Program-made: the position numbers and the translations under genes
NCBI GenBank assembly: GCA_023634235.1
Contig: JAMKCF010000008.1
Coordinates: forward strand, 1,059,001 to 1,123,000
Length of the DNA: 64,000 bases
Direction: 5' to 3'
Origin: Pisaster brevispinus
Lineage: Eukaryota > Echinodermata > Asteroidea > Forcipulatida > Asteriidae
Shown: piece by piece, positions 1-11,454 of the stretch
How positions within the stretch are numbered: position 1 is the stretch's first letter
Layout of the letters: each line of letters begins with the position of its first letter
The notes under the pieces: generated by a model
What the model saw: the letters and a program-made list of their open reading frames with translations, nothing else
What the model was told of the DNA's origin: nothing
Databases searched by the model: none

Positions 1-1615
1 AACACCCATTTGTTTTTCTTCTCATCTCATCATAAAAATTATGTAAATAATAAATGCATATACTTTTAAAAACACAAAATCTTAAACCCTTCTGGTATTT
101 TACATACAAATTTACAGTTGTGTGTAAGCCGATAGTTTCCATCATTATTTTAAACCTCAATATGTTTAAGTTAGTACTTAAAAACACATTTCATTTAGTT
201 AGTTTTGTAAAATGCATAGTTATTCAAATTTGAAATATAGACTTTTTAGAGTCTTAATGTTGATTTAATTGATAATTGATTATTTTTTTAATTTGTCATA
301 TAAAAGTTAATAGTTTTGTTAGTAGGCCCCCTACTGATGCAATGACATCATTTGCATTAAACTGAAGTAACACAATGATGGGATTTGTTAAAGGTTAAAA
401 ACTTAATCATAAAGAAATAGAACTTGTTGGAGATTTAGCATTTATGTATTTAGGGATAAAATATTCTTTAAAAATCATTATAAGATATGTTAAATATTTA
501 CTGCATTTAAACAAATTGTTTGTAATCTGATTCAAAACCTAATTGAATTATGGAATGTTAGTAGGAGACACTACATTACCTTAATCATATATATTTTTTC
601 AAACTCATGTACTATTATAAACAAAACTAACAAATTAAAAATTTGTTAAGGACATTTATCTGCTATGAGAAACAATGTCAATGAATTCATTTTTGTTGCA
701 TAATGGAAATATGTATACTTTATTATTTATTTATAATTTATTTATTGTAATGTGTTTTCTGATTAGAATACCAATATGTTACTTGTAATAAGGTCTATTT
801 AATCAAATCATAGAAGTTATTTCTTTTCAGATGTTAATGGTAAAACTTAATGGAGTTTTAGTAAACAAATCAGAATAAGTTGTTTTATGTTTACAAACTT
901 TGTCAACAAAGCCCTATCAAGTAATCATTTAATAAAAAAGAAAGTAAAAAGAAAGAAAGAAAAAAAAATGGTTGACATAAATATACTTTATTATCATAAA
1001 TTGCTTGTTTGATCCCCCAACTTTGTAATTTTTTGTATATTTCCCCCAGAGTCTATCCTTTTCAATAATTACATTTTGTAATTTGGATCAGTATTTATTT
1101 GTTTGTCTAATCTCATATAGTTATATAATTTTGTGCATTTATGATCATATTGTTATACTCTTTTTACATACATGTAAAATTGTGTACTTCATTTTGTCTG
1201 TACGTTATGAAGAAGTAAAATAATAGTTAGAAAACATTCCGGTGCATTTTTACGAGTCTTGTGGAAAACCAAGATTGTCCTCTATTTGTATGAGACGAAA
1301 ACTCTCATATTTGTCGCAAAAGTCAACGCACGGAGACTTTATGTCGGCCCGATTCGCACTCTAACCCACTGGCAGCAGCCTCGATTCTGTACTTCACATA
1401 ATTGCATTTATTAATAAAATTAAAGACAATCAAAAACTACCACATAAAAGTTACATTTCATACAACTGGTATAGTTAAACGACATAAAAAATTATGCAGA
1501 ACAGGCAGTTCTAGAGTTGCTTACAAATATGAATTGTGATTGATCAACTGCCATCTCAAAATGGACTCATAATCTTATAATTAAAAATACTAACAAATAT
1601 TTTATAAGTACACCA
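1..1615. other. AT-rich intergenic DNA
   Basis: I see no gene here. The stretch is very AT-rich, with homopolymer runs and no open frame of useful length flanked by splice sites. A slightly more GC-rich patch at about 1230-1390 has no coding signal that I can support. Confidence 0.6.
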
Positions 1616-2270
1616 TTGCAAGCATTTAAATTTAGTCAATTTTGCCAATTCATCCTGGTGAGATTAGTTAAAAGCAGGGCTACCAACGTGCAGGTTCCAG
1701 GATACCAGCCCCATCACGCTTTCCAGATCGTCAGGGCCATTGCACCTCCCATTAGGAAGGGTCCGGTCCGCCACCCCAAGGCAAACCAGTCCCCGAGGCA
1801 GTCCCCTACTGTAGTAACGCGGTCCACTAGCCCCACGGCCAAGACTAGGGACTACTCCCGTTAGTCAACCGATTGTGATCACACCAGAACCATCCTACCC
1901 GCTGAGGAGCCTGATGCACCTTTAAGATCAACCACCGACTGTCACCCCGGCCGGAAGTAGGACCCCACATGCCACGTGCAAGTGTCCAGGTCCCTTTTAT
2001 TATTCGGAATTTTCCGTGTTGTACCACCATCGATTCCGAATCGGAAGTCCCCCACCGTCAAATCTCCGAAACCACGCACCACCAATCGAAACCACGCACC
2101 ACCAATCGAATCCAGGCACAACAAATCGAATCTCCGCACCACCAAATCGTATCTCCGCACCACCAAATCGAATCTCCGCACCACCAAGGCTCTAAGATCC
2201 CCAGCTGCATAGTTCCAAAAACGCGTATGTGCTTGCTTGCAATGGTGTACTTATTTACAAGACATTAACT
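1616..2270. other. GC-rich island of unknown nature
   Basis: The composition changes abruptly from AT-rich flanks to a GC-rich segment. It has several short overlapping open frames on both strands but no splice sites that join them. On the minus strand, 1735-1845 reads as a glycine/leucine-rich peptide bounded by stops. On the plus strand an 82-codon frame runs from 1616. Neither resembles a family I know. It could be a fragment of a mobile element or a decayed exon. Confidence 0.3.
2072..2190. repeat. 21-bp minisatellite
   Basis: About five to six imperfect copies of a unit like CCGCACCACCAAATCGAATCT lie head to tail at the right end of the GC-rich island. The 21-bp period is a whole number of codons, so on the plus strand the repeat reads through as a His/Gln/Ser-rich peptide (units resembling ESPHHQI). 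I take this as a by-product of the period rather than evidence of a protein. Confidence 0.75.
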
Positions 2271-3340
2271 GTATAGTGCTGTAAGAACAGCTCACTATAC
2301 GACGATAAACAGTTAAGATCAAAACATCAAACTAACACATCTACAATATCTTATAAATGAAGACAACAGATGACTTGGTTGTTCATTCATGATTGCTAGA
2401 TGAACAGCTGAGATGTCTTGATGATGCTGATATTTACATACACGTTGCTCTCCTATACCCTGTAGCCTTCAAGATGTCAGTAGAGATGCTTCACTTTGCA
2501 CTTGACTTCAGGGAACTGTAAGTTTCATATCTGGCATCTGAAAGGTAAAGTTTACAGATAAGAAATTTTATACAAACCAACACTTGCAATGTGCCAAATC
2601 CAACCTTTTCATTTTACAGTCATCATTGTTTTTTACTTGAATTTTTACACCTTCTTTTCTTATACCTTTTTTAAAATGAAAAACGTTCATAGTACTTTGT
2701 GAAAAAGTTCAACAAGTAAGTTTGCTTTAAAGATAGTAATATTTGTTTTCCTCTTTCTAATATCTTTCAGGGAAGATCTGACTGGACAAAGGTAGCCGGA
2801 GGCGTCCTCTTGATGGCATATCCCACGATATGCCGGAAACCATTGGGGGTCCCATGGACTGATAAATGTCCGAGGGTAGGTATGACAGAAAAAGTTGTAG
2901 CAACAGCGGAAGATGGCATAATATGTCCGTGGCAAACTCATTGTCACATACTTCTTCAAAGTCACAAAAGTCATCAGAGATAAGTCTAGATATTGCATTC
3001 CCAGCCTCAAAATCTGACCCCTAGTCAACTAATTCTGGAGGTTAGGGATGAGTCAGAATTGACCCTGTATGTTTTGAAACCAGAGATGTCACAGTTGCTG
3101 TTAGTTCTTTAAAGGCCCTTAGGAGTAGTGTTGTGGACCCGTTCATACGGCAATAGGTGACGATGCCGTCAATACCCAGGGGAACAGCCCCAATAGGATA
3201 TAATAGAGATAGAGCACAATGTCACCTCTTAAGATAGCAGTAGATCGAGGAATGAGGAAACTCAAAGCCCCCGACTGGGAAAGGGAGCCTTCACTGAATT
3301 CCAAGCCCCAGTATCAGCCACATTCTTCTTCTGATCAGCA
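2271..3340. other. Intergenic DNA without an identified gene
   Basis: I cannot support a gene here. A less AT-rich patch at 2770-3340 contains short open segments on both strands and splice-like sites, but no continuous frame longer than about 110 codons and no recognisable motif. Confidence 0.5.
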
Positions 3341-3396
3341 GATCATGAGAAAGGAACTGTCAGTTAAATATTAAAAGAATACTTTGGGGAATTCAC

Positions 3397-3483
3397 CTTT
3401 TACTGGAGAGTGCATCTTCTTTATGATGGGCTGGTCTTGGACATCTACTTCTTGATGGGTAGAAGTCTCTAGAGATCCTTGGC
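3397..3483 (-). CDS. Candidate repeated exon, copy A (unknown protein)
   Basis: The unit is bounded on the minus strand by a TGTTGCAATCAG acceptor and an AAAG|GTGAAT donor. It is 87 bp and class 1-1: two bases, 28 codons, one base. Adding or losing copies would therefore keep the frame. The frame reads QGSLETSTHQEVDVQ then DQPIIKKMHSPVK. I do not recognise the protein. Preservation of acceptor, donor and frame in three of the four copies is the main argument for coding. No start or stop exon could be tied to it. Confidence 0.4.
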
Positions 3484-4092
3484 CTGATTGCAACACAAAC
3501 AAAAAGATCATTTTGCGCCATTTAGTTTTTAAGAGCATTTCCCTTTGCATTTCTGTTATATTTCTTAGTAAAACTTAGTAAAGAAACCCAACATTGTAAG
3601 CAGCAAAAAAAAGTTTGAAATTCGTCATGCATTTCAGGATATGCAACAGTGATTTTGGAGGAAGCCAAATGCCTGTTACATTTCTCTTGAGGATGGGTAC
3701 AGGTATGAACTTTATCATCAGCTCACTTGCTCGCTCTCTCTTTCTCTCTATGAATGAAACTCATCTAGCAATTGACGAACTAAAGTTTAGATTGTCAACA
3801 GCTAAGCATCTCTAATGATATTTGTGTTTAACACAAAGCATCCTCAGGGACTTTCCCAAAATCTTTATGACCCCTACAGAAAAGAAAAAAAAACTTCAAC
3901 GTATGAAATGACTGGCAAAAAACCACACCAAGATCACTGAATAAATAAATTTGAAATGAATTGTGATGCTACAAGAAAATGACTGACATTAAGTTCTGTT
4001 AAAACAAGAGTAACATTTAGCATTCTGTACAATTATAAGAGCTTCATTTGGGACCCGGTTTAAATATTAAAAGAATACTTTTTTGAATTCAC

Positions 4093-4179
4093 CTTTCACT
4101 GGAGAGTGCATCTTCTTTATCATGGGCTGGTCTTGGACATCTACTTGTTGACGGGTAGATGTCTTTGGAGATCCTAGGC
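4093..4179 (-). CDS. Candidate repeated exon, copy B
   Basis: This second copy of the 87-bp class 1-1 unit ends at the same AAAG|GTGAAT donor. The acceptor AG lies at the end of TTGCAATGAG. The frame reads LGSPKTSTRQQVDVQ then DQPMIKKMHSPVK. It differs from copy A mostly by substitutions that leave the frame open. The product is unknown. Confidence 0.4.
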
Positions 4180-4632
4180 CTCATTGCAACTGAAACAAAA
4201 TGATCAATATGAATGAGGCTAAGCGAAGTATTATGGAGTGTGCTGTTCCACTGTCTGCAAAGTGGGGTAGACAGAGACCCAAGGGCTGGGTAAAATTCAA
4301 CCTGTAAACCTGGGGCAATTAAACAGGTTAGTATGTAGAGCCTGTAGTTGTCTGGATGATTCGAACAACATAGTGCTCTCTTAAGCTTCCTATAAGTTCC
4401 TGAAACAAGCGAACGCATCTTTGGTTAGACATGATCAAAGAGGAAAACAAACAAGAAAGCTGCAGAAAAACAATAGCTTTAATAATTTAAACAAGTCAGA
4501 AATAAACTGGGGGAGGAAAACAAGGTTTTTATACAAAAAGAAATGATATAACAACAAGCATTCTGCACAATTATTACAAAGCTTCATTTGAGACCAGGAG
4601 TAAATATTTAAAGGAGACTTTTGAGAATTCAC

Positions 4633-4722
4633 CTTTTACTGGATAGTGTAGCTGCTCCTTTATTATAGGCTGGTGTTGGACATCTACTTGTTGACGGGTA
4701 GATGTCTCTAAAGATCCTAGAC
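4633..4722 (-). CDS. Candidate repeated exon, copy C
   Basis: This third copy is 90 bp because of one extra codon and keeps the same phase class. Its acceptor is TGTTGCAGTAAG and its donor AAAG|GTGAAT. The frame reads LGSLETSTRQQVDVQ then HQPIIKEQLHYPVK. The indel is a multiple of three, as expected if the frame has been under selection. The product is unknown. Confidence 0.4.
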
Positions 4723-5202
4723 CTTACTGCAACACAAACAAAATGAAAAATTTGTGAAATTAAGTGTTTAAGAACATTACATATTTCCGCCGATATCGCA
4801 ACATGAATTACTGGCCACAACACGATTTACTGGCTCAAAACGAATGTCTTAAAGCTTTTGGCACTAGGACCGCCAACATTTTTATTTTCTGGCCGTGAAC
4901 AAGCCGAACACGATCAACAGTCATTTCCAACACAACACAATGTTTTATTGATCCAGATTCATACACTCGCAAAGTCTCCCCGAGCCAGTCGATGTTGCGC
5001 CCTCTACTGGTGACAAATAAACAAAACAGCGTCGCCAATCAAGACTAACATGATTGCCGAGCGACATACACAAATGTCTTTGAATAAATTGTAAACCCAC
5101 CAGAAAATGACTGATATTACTTTAAACAAGAGCAACAACATGCAATCTGAACAATTCTGAGACCAGGAGTAAATGTTAAAAGTATACTTTTTGGAAAATC
5201 AC

Positions 5203-5288
5203 CTTTTACTGAAGAGTGCAGCTCCTTTATCATAGGCTAGGCTTGAACATCTACTTGTTGACGGGTAGATGTCTTGGAAATTGTACGC
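5203..5288 (-). pseudogene. Decayed repeated exon, copy D
   Basis: This fourth copy is 86 bp, one base short relative to the others, and has an in-frame TAG inside the conserved QVDVQ...PMIK region. The acceptor (TACTCAG) and the AAAG|GTGA donor are still visible. It looks like a duplicate that lost coding capacity. Confidence 0.5.
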
Positions 5289-5640
5289 CTGAGTACAACA
5301 CAAGCAAACAACACAATTTGCAGCAATTCGTTAAAATGGTTAGGAGCAGATCTTGCTTTTACCTTAGTATTCATAAATACTTTCAAAAAAACATAAATGA
5401 AGAAAACCAACACTGTAAGCAACAAAAACTGTTTCAAGAAACTCATGCATTTCAGGACTGTTTTGATTGTTGCAATCAAAATAAGCAACGGTAATTTTGT
5501 GGGATGTTAAATGCCTGTGATAGTTCGCTTTGAGGATCGGTGCTGGTACGAAGTTTATCATCACTGAGCTCTCAGAATGAAACATTTGTATTGATGTTTG
5601 TGTTTAACATGAAGCAGCCATGACACTTCCCAAAACATTA

Positions 5641-6200
5641 CCCATGGGTAAACTGTTCAAAGACAACCAAGTTGTGTTTGTCTTTATACTCTCGTTACTA
5701 TTGGTATCAGATGGAAAATGTTGCAAAATAAAACACAACAGATTAAGACAAATGGACCCAATGTCATAGCTTTGCTTGCCACAGAATCCTGCGCATACAG
5801 TCATCATTATTCACTACAGGGTATACAAGCACCATCAATTTTTGCACTAACGCTAACTGTGTAAATGAAGAATCCTTAGTAGAGTGATGTCAAACATGCA
5901 CAAGTAAAAATTCCTTGCTACCTGTGAAACATGCTACATTATGTACAAATGTTTCTGTTGATTTTGTAGCTACCAGTATGCAGAGTTTTGAAATCGGGCT
6001 CTACTCTAAAATGTAGGTCAAGTATACAGTGTGCTGATCACACATCAGTGTTAACAAACCATAAAATCAAATAACAAGGTCTGTTGACAATTATACTAAA
6101 GTCTACATCAACACTCAACTGCCTAGATAAACACTTTGGGAAAAATCACAAGAATGTTTACACTACAACCATGCACCTTGATGATCTGGCTGTTTTTTCT
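5641..6200. other. Intergenic or intronic DNA
   Basis: I see no supported feature. The plus-strand frames that begin at 6084 and 6136 overlap the minus-strand coding relic and are shadows of it. Confidence 0.4.
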
Positions 6201-6781
6201 TCATGCCTGGATCTCACATTCTGTTGCCGTGCTAAGACTCTTGTGTTTCAGCTTACAGCAGTTTGGTGCTGTTTCCATCACACTGCTCATCTTTGGACTT
6301 CTCATTTTAGCTCCTTTGTCTGCAACCCTTCAGTTTTACTCATGTTTCATCATCCCTTGCTTGAATCACCAACTTGAGATGCTGTAGTTACTCTCTGCTG
6401 AAGTTTTGCTTCTGATGAGGGCCAACTTGTACTTGATCTGTGGATATTAGTCTCAACAATCTTGATCCCTGTCCTGGACCATCAAGTCTTTGTCTTGATC
6501 TTCACAATTATCACTTGCTGGTAGCTCATCTTCGAAAAGCAATTTAAGGCATCTTTCCATGTCTATGATCTGCAGGATGTGTTGCAGTGTTCCTCTTTGA
6601 AGAGTGACTGGTGTTCATGATACATGTTGTCATTAGGTAGTCCTTCATCCAGGTCTGAACAGTCACCACTCTCCCTCTCCCTCCAGTCAGATCGGACCTT
6701 CATGCAGGAGTGCAGGTCTTCAGTCATGGGGACTCCTGTGTCTCTCTTTAGGAAGTCAATGTAGAATGACCCCCTCTCCCA
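6201..6781 (-). pseudogene. Frame-broken coding relic, protein unknown
   Basis: Read on the minus strand from 6781, after a CACTACCTAG acceptor-like site, a clean 72-codon frame runs to a TAG at 6563. It begins WERGSFYIDFLKRDTGVP and includes SDWRERESGDCSDLDEGL. Coding-like sequence then continues in a second frame to a TGA at 6453 (LQHILQIIDMERCLKLLFED...). It resumes in a third frame to about 6350 (VETNIHRSSTSWPSSEAKLQ...) and in another to 6201 (VADKGAKMRSPKMSSVMETA...). The abrupt frame changes without splice sites point to an ancestral long exon broken by small indels. I do not recognise the family. Alternatives are several short exons, or sequence errors in the assembly. Confidence 0.45.
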
Positions 6782-8115
6782 CTAGGTAGTGTCTCTCTTT
6801 AGGAGGTCAATGTAGGATGACCTCCTCTCCCACTAGGTAGTGTCTCTCTTTAGGAGGTCAATGTAGGATGACCTCCTCTCCCACTAGGTAGTGTCTCTCT
6901 TTAGGAGGTCAATGTAGGATGACCTCCTCTCCCACTAGGTAGTGTCTCTCTTTAGGAGGTCAATGTAGGATGACCTCCTCTCCCACTAGGTAGTGTCTCT
7001 CTTTAGGAGGTCAATGTAGGATGACCTCCTCTCCCACTAGGTAGTGTCTCTCTTTAGGAGGTCAATGTAGAATGACCCCCTCTCCCACTAGGTAGTGTCT
7101 CTCTTTAGGAGGTCAATGTAGGATGACCTCCTCTCTCACTAGGTAGTGTCTCTCTTTAGGAGGTCAATGTAGGATGACCTCCTCTCCCACTAGGTAGTGT
7201 CTCTCTTTAGGTCAATGTAGGATGACCTCCTCTCCCACTAGGTAGTGTCTCTCTTTAGGAGGTCAATGTAGGATGACCTCCTCTCCCACTAGGTAGTGAG
7301 CGTCCAGGTTTAGGAGGTCAATGTAGGATGACCTCCTCTCCCACTAGGTAGTGAGCGTCCAGGTTTAGGAGGTCAATGTAGGATGACCTCCTCTCCCACT
7401 AGGTAGTGAGCGTCCAGGTTTAGGAGGTCAATGTAGGATGACCTCCTCTCCCACTAGGTAGTGAGCGTCCAGGTTTAGGAGGTCAATGTAGGATGACCTC
7501 CTCTCCCACTAGGTAGTGAGCGTCCAGGTTTAGGAGGTCAATGTAGGATGACCTCCTCTCCCACTAGGTAGTAAGCGTCCAGGTTTAGGAGGTCAATGTA
7601 GGATGACCTCCTCTCCCACTAGGTAGTGAGCGTCCAGGTTTAGGAGGTCAATGTAGGATGACCTCCTCTCCCACTAGGTAGTGTCTCTCTTTAGGAGGTC
7701 AATGTAGGATGACCTCCTCTCCCACTAGGTAGTGTCTCTCTTTAGGAGGTCAATGTAGGATGACCTCCTCTCCCACTAGGTAGTGAGCGTCCAGGTTTAG
7801 GAGGTCAATGTAGGATGACCTCCTCTCCCACTAGGTAGTGAGCGTCCAGGTTTAGGAGGTCAATGTAGGATGACCTCCTCTCCCACTAGGTAGTGAGCGT
7901 CCAGGTTTAGGAGGTCAATGTAGGATGACCTCCTCTCCCACTAGGTAGTGTCTCTCTTTAGGAGGTCAATGTAGGATGACCTCCTCTCCCACTAGGTAGT
8001 GTCTCTCTTTAGGAGGTCAATGTAGGATGACCTCCTCTCCCACTAGGTAGTGAGCGTCCAGGTTTAGGAGGTCAATGTAGGATGACCTCCTCTCCCACTA
8101 GGTAGTGAGCGTCCC
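6782..8115. repeat. 51/55-bp tandem array of hairpin-forming units
   Basis: About 25 head-to-tail units share the core AGGAGGTCAATGTAGGATGA followed by CCTCCTCTCCCACTAGGTAGT. Two spacer types alternate in blocks. A 51-bp type has GTCTCTCTTT; a 55-bp type has GAGCGTCCAGGTTT. The order is roughly ten short spacings, seven long, two short, three long, two short, one long. Each unit carries a perfect inverted repeat, AGGAGGTCA, 8-nt loop, TGACCTCCT. The units resemble the first 45 bp of the adjoining coding relic, but on the minus strand each contains an in-frame TAG, so the array itself does not encode protein. Confidence 0.95.
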
Positions 8116-8139
8116 GGTTTTGATGTATAAAAGGTAAGG

Positions 8140-10890
8140 TTGACTCAATTTATTGACACAGAATAAAACCAGAATCAGAATAAAAACAATACACTTATTG
8201 TACAGAATCAAAACAGTCAACTTCCTGGGGTCAGTTACTTGAGGGCAAATTTATTTCCTTACTCATCATAGTTGATCAAGACACACAAAATTAACTAAAG
8301 CTCAACAACAAAACACTGTTTGACAAATTGTAGCGTTTTAATTTGCCTGCAAGACAACATTCACAGCTGGACAAAACACAAAAAACAACAAAATACTGAC
8401 ACAGAATAAAACCAACTCATATGTAAAAATTCTGATTCTGTGACAATTTCTGCAAAAATGTTTTATAGCCACAGTTCATTTTGGTTGCTATAAATTTTTC
8501 AATAACCATTTCTGTAACTTGCCTAAAACCTACAAATTTGGCAACCTCCCAAAATATGAACGCTCAACAATAGCCCATATGCATGTCCTAATATGGATGA
8601 TCCGCGCTAAGCATTCTTGGTAAAATCCAAGTCCAAGCAGCCATCATGATGGTGCGCCAATTTTGAAGCAATGCAGTGTCATAGTTACTTGTAAAATACA
8701 GCTTGATGTCCATCTTGACAGCTTGATTTGTGTTTTAACCACTCACTTGTTCAAATGGACTTCACTTGTTTGGGTTGTTTTGGGGGTCAAATTTATCAAA
8801 ACACTCTAATGTTTAGAAAAAGAAAGAATGGTTAACCTATTATTCCAATGACTAGCAATTCTGCTTCCGGACTAAAATCCTAAATCTGAGTCTGACCTTA
8901 ATGAGATTTTTAAAAATTTGCGACTTAAACTCATGTTTGAGTTTAAGTTTTAGGAGGTGTTTAACTTCTTTAACCTTTAATTTGATTGTACATCATTCAA
9001 TTCAATTGTATTTAATTCAACTAAATTTATTATAAATGCCACTTTAAAAAAAACATGAACATGTTTTCCAGTGTGCATCTTTCAATAAAAACACAGAGAG
9101 ATATGTTTGTAAAATAGATTAGAAGTAAAAAATATATATTCAGTACCTGTACTATAAAAAGACTGAACAGGACAAATTACACAGTGACATAGTTTTTGGC
9201 AAACCATTGAAAGTAAAGGAGCAAAACAAAGGAGGTCCACACTCAATAAGGACTCAAATAAGGACATAGGAGGTCCACACATGAATGGATGTATGCAAAC
9301 CAGGAAAAAGAGAAGAGGGACAAAAAAGCAGGGGATTATCCTTTGAATTTAAAGTTGAATATGTGGCAAGCATTAGGCAAGAATGACATTCTGAAGTGCT
9401 TAACTAAGCACTTCATGTGGGTTTGTATAGAGAATGAATTCTTCCTGATTTGTTGACGACCACTAAACACTGAAGGGGATGGGTCAGATCTTGCATTATG
9501 GAGCAATGGGTGGCTGACTAGATTAGACTAGACTTAACAATAGTCAATCTAGATGTCACTTTAACACTGCATGGTTACACCAGCTAGTCCAACTGGATCA
9601 ACCTAGCCCCAGAGCACTTTTTCTCTACTCAACTAACAAAGTTAAGTCACTTTGTAAAGATGGTGGCTTGGTTCCGTGACGGAGAAAGTTTTGTAAACTA
9701 TTGCAATTACACAAAAAGTTGGTTTAACGATAAATGGTAGGTTTTTGCCGTTGAAATATGTCAATTGTTTAGATAATTATTATTGCATGGTATTATACGA
9801 GTAAATTTTTTACGACCCAATATATTTTTTCTGTTTGATATGCTGTCCCCTAATTAGGTTGCCATCTTTTGACAAATCAATCAACTAAACGCTTTTGTGT
9901 GAAACACAGACCAAGGTTCCGTGATTTAAATGGCAAATTGACTAAAGGTTAGCACTCAAACTTGCTCATGTCTTGCAGCTTAGAGACAATGGCCAATGAA
10001 GCCACTATGATGACACATTCCAGTCTGTGACTGTCCATGGGTCTATGATTACCACACCAGACATTTATGCTGCAGGTGATAATAGATTGGATAACATTTT
10101 GGTAAAAAAAAGAAATAAAATGTCAATGGAAACATTAAATGATTTCAGCCACACGAACAAAAAACATCCAAGTCTCGTTGTACAATCAAATGAATAATAG
10201 AAACACAACAACACACTCTTGAAAAACAGTATGTGGTGTTAATTTACCTGCATGACAATCATTCACAGTTGTACAAAACACACATTTATACAGAATAAAG
10301 CCAATTCACTTCTTCAAATTATAGTTGTGTAAATTTACTTCTACTTCCTTACTCCACACAAGAAGTAGCCATAGTCCATTCGTGTACAATAAAAACAATG
10401 AATGGAAAGTGGAAATTCAACAAGAAAACATTTGTTTTACACTTATTGTGTTCATTTCCCTTATAAGACAAACATTCACAGATGGACAAAACCTCAATCA
10501 CAAAAAAATACTTGACACAAAATAAAACCAAATACATGTTTTGGAGGGAATGTCTTTAGGACCATTTTATTTATTTTAAATCTGTGAACATAAATTCATC
10601 TTCACCAGTGTCATCCAAGGAAATACAAAAAACTTACAAAAACTGTCACCAAAAAGATGTGTCTTTCTCTAGAGAACTCTTCCAAATTTAACAACTCTGC
10701 ACAAAGTATACATTTTTTCTGGGCTTTTATGAATAAATGAATAATGGAGACTCAACAAGAAAACACTTGCAGGAATGTCCTCATGGCAACCATACACTAC
10801 TGGACAAACCAGTAACCAATCAAAAGTACAGAATAAAACCAGTTGACTTGTTAGATTAGTTTTCAAGGGTGAAATGTATTTCCTAAACCT
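8140..10890. repeat. Diverged local duplicates of a ~200-bp segment
   Basis: Recurring landmarks appear at about 8150, 8290-8420, 10190-10330, 10420-10540 and 10740-10830: ACAACAAAACA..., a CCTGCAAGACAACATTCACA-like stretch, GGACAAAAC, and a CAGAATAAAACCA tail. They occur in the same order and orientation, so the region grew by duplication of an AT-rich noncoding unit. The intervening DNA (8430-9650) has no supported gene. Confidence 0.6.
9660..10075 (+). CDS. Possible short two-exon gene or gene fragment, unknown
   Basis: An ATG at 9660 opens 25 codons (MVAWFRDGESFVNYCNYTKS...) that end at a good donor, AAATG|GTAGGT, at 9736/9737. About 240 bp further, after TCTTGCAG (9971-9978), a segment ends at GCTGCAG|GTGATA (10075). 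With the TCTTGCAG acceptor the joined frame stops after about 42 codons. With a weaker AG at 10001 it stays open as ...DDTFQSVTVHGSMITTPDIY. I recognise no family. This may be a real small gene, the start of a larger decayed gene, or chance. Confidence 0.2.
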
Positions 10891-11161
10891 CCAAAAGAAT
10901 TGAGTGAAAAGTAATTTCTAAACACTTCATAAGAATCATTCAATGTCTAAAGAATACATTGACATTGATAATTACTTGAATACAATCTTAATTTCTTAAG
11001 CACTTGTGCAAATGGTTACCTCCAACTCCAAGTTGCATGTAAAAATGCACTGAGTGAAAAGGCTACAACTTTCTGCCTGAGCCTATCTAAGCATCAACTG
11101 ACAGTTAACTGAAGAGCGTTCTGAAGAATATTATAATTTATATACATGTATGCTGACTCAC

Positions 11162-11239
11162 CTGAGGAACTTGTAGTTGTAGTCTTTGACACGCTGTTCC
11201 TTGTCTGTGCTTGCAAGCTCCACACTCTGCAGGGGACAC
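11162..11239 (-). CDS. Isolated exon-like segment, unknown protein
   Basis: On the minus strand a pyrimidine-rich ATTTCCTATGCAG acceptor and a strong CTCAG|GTGAGT donor bound exactly 78 bp. All three frames across it are open, so phase cannot be chosen from the exon alone. One reads CPLQSVELASTDKEQRVKDY..., one VSPAECGACKHRQGTACQRL... and one VPCRVWSLQAQTRNS.... The third would be in phase with the candidate first exon at 13456-13474 and with the class 1-1 exon copies at 3.4-4.7 kb. Function is unknown. Confidence 0.35.
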
Positions 11240-11454
11240 CTGCATAGGAAATCGTAAATAAAACTGTCACTGGATTTAAGTGTATACATAAGTGGTCTGT
11301 TGAAACTTGAAAGTTGCAAAAAAATAAGGTTTTTATAGCTTGAAGAATAAGGCAACAATTGCTTGTTTTCTGCTGCCCACTTCTTTAGGTTAAAGCTTTT
11401 GGGGCAAATTTAAATAACTTGTTTGACATCCAATCTAAAAAAAAAAAAAATAAA

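Larger units (their letters stand above)
3340..5640 (-). repeat. Local duplication block carrying a repeated exon-like unit
   Basis: Four diverged copies of a roughly 550-700 bp segment follow one another. Each contains a near-identical 86-90 bp exon-like core (ends at 3397, 4093, 4633 and 5203). Flanking sequence such as a TTCATTTGNGACC...TAAATATTNAAA...ACTTT stretch recurs beside the second, third and fourth cores. A second shared element, with TGCATTTCAGGA and GTTTGTGTTTAACA nearby, occurs at about 3630-3870 and 5440-5640. Introns are therefore duplicated together with the core, as in unequal crossing-over. Confidence 0.75.

Noticed and set aside
2687..3028. 113-codon minus-strand frame
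   Set aside because: Composition is not protein-like (many Tyr/Phe/Cys/His), no splice partners were found, and no motif was recognised.
6782..8115. CRISPR-like array
   Set aside because: Units are contiguous, near-identical over their whole length with no unique spacers, and the genome is animal. It is a tandem satellite.
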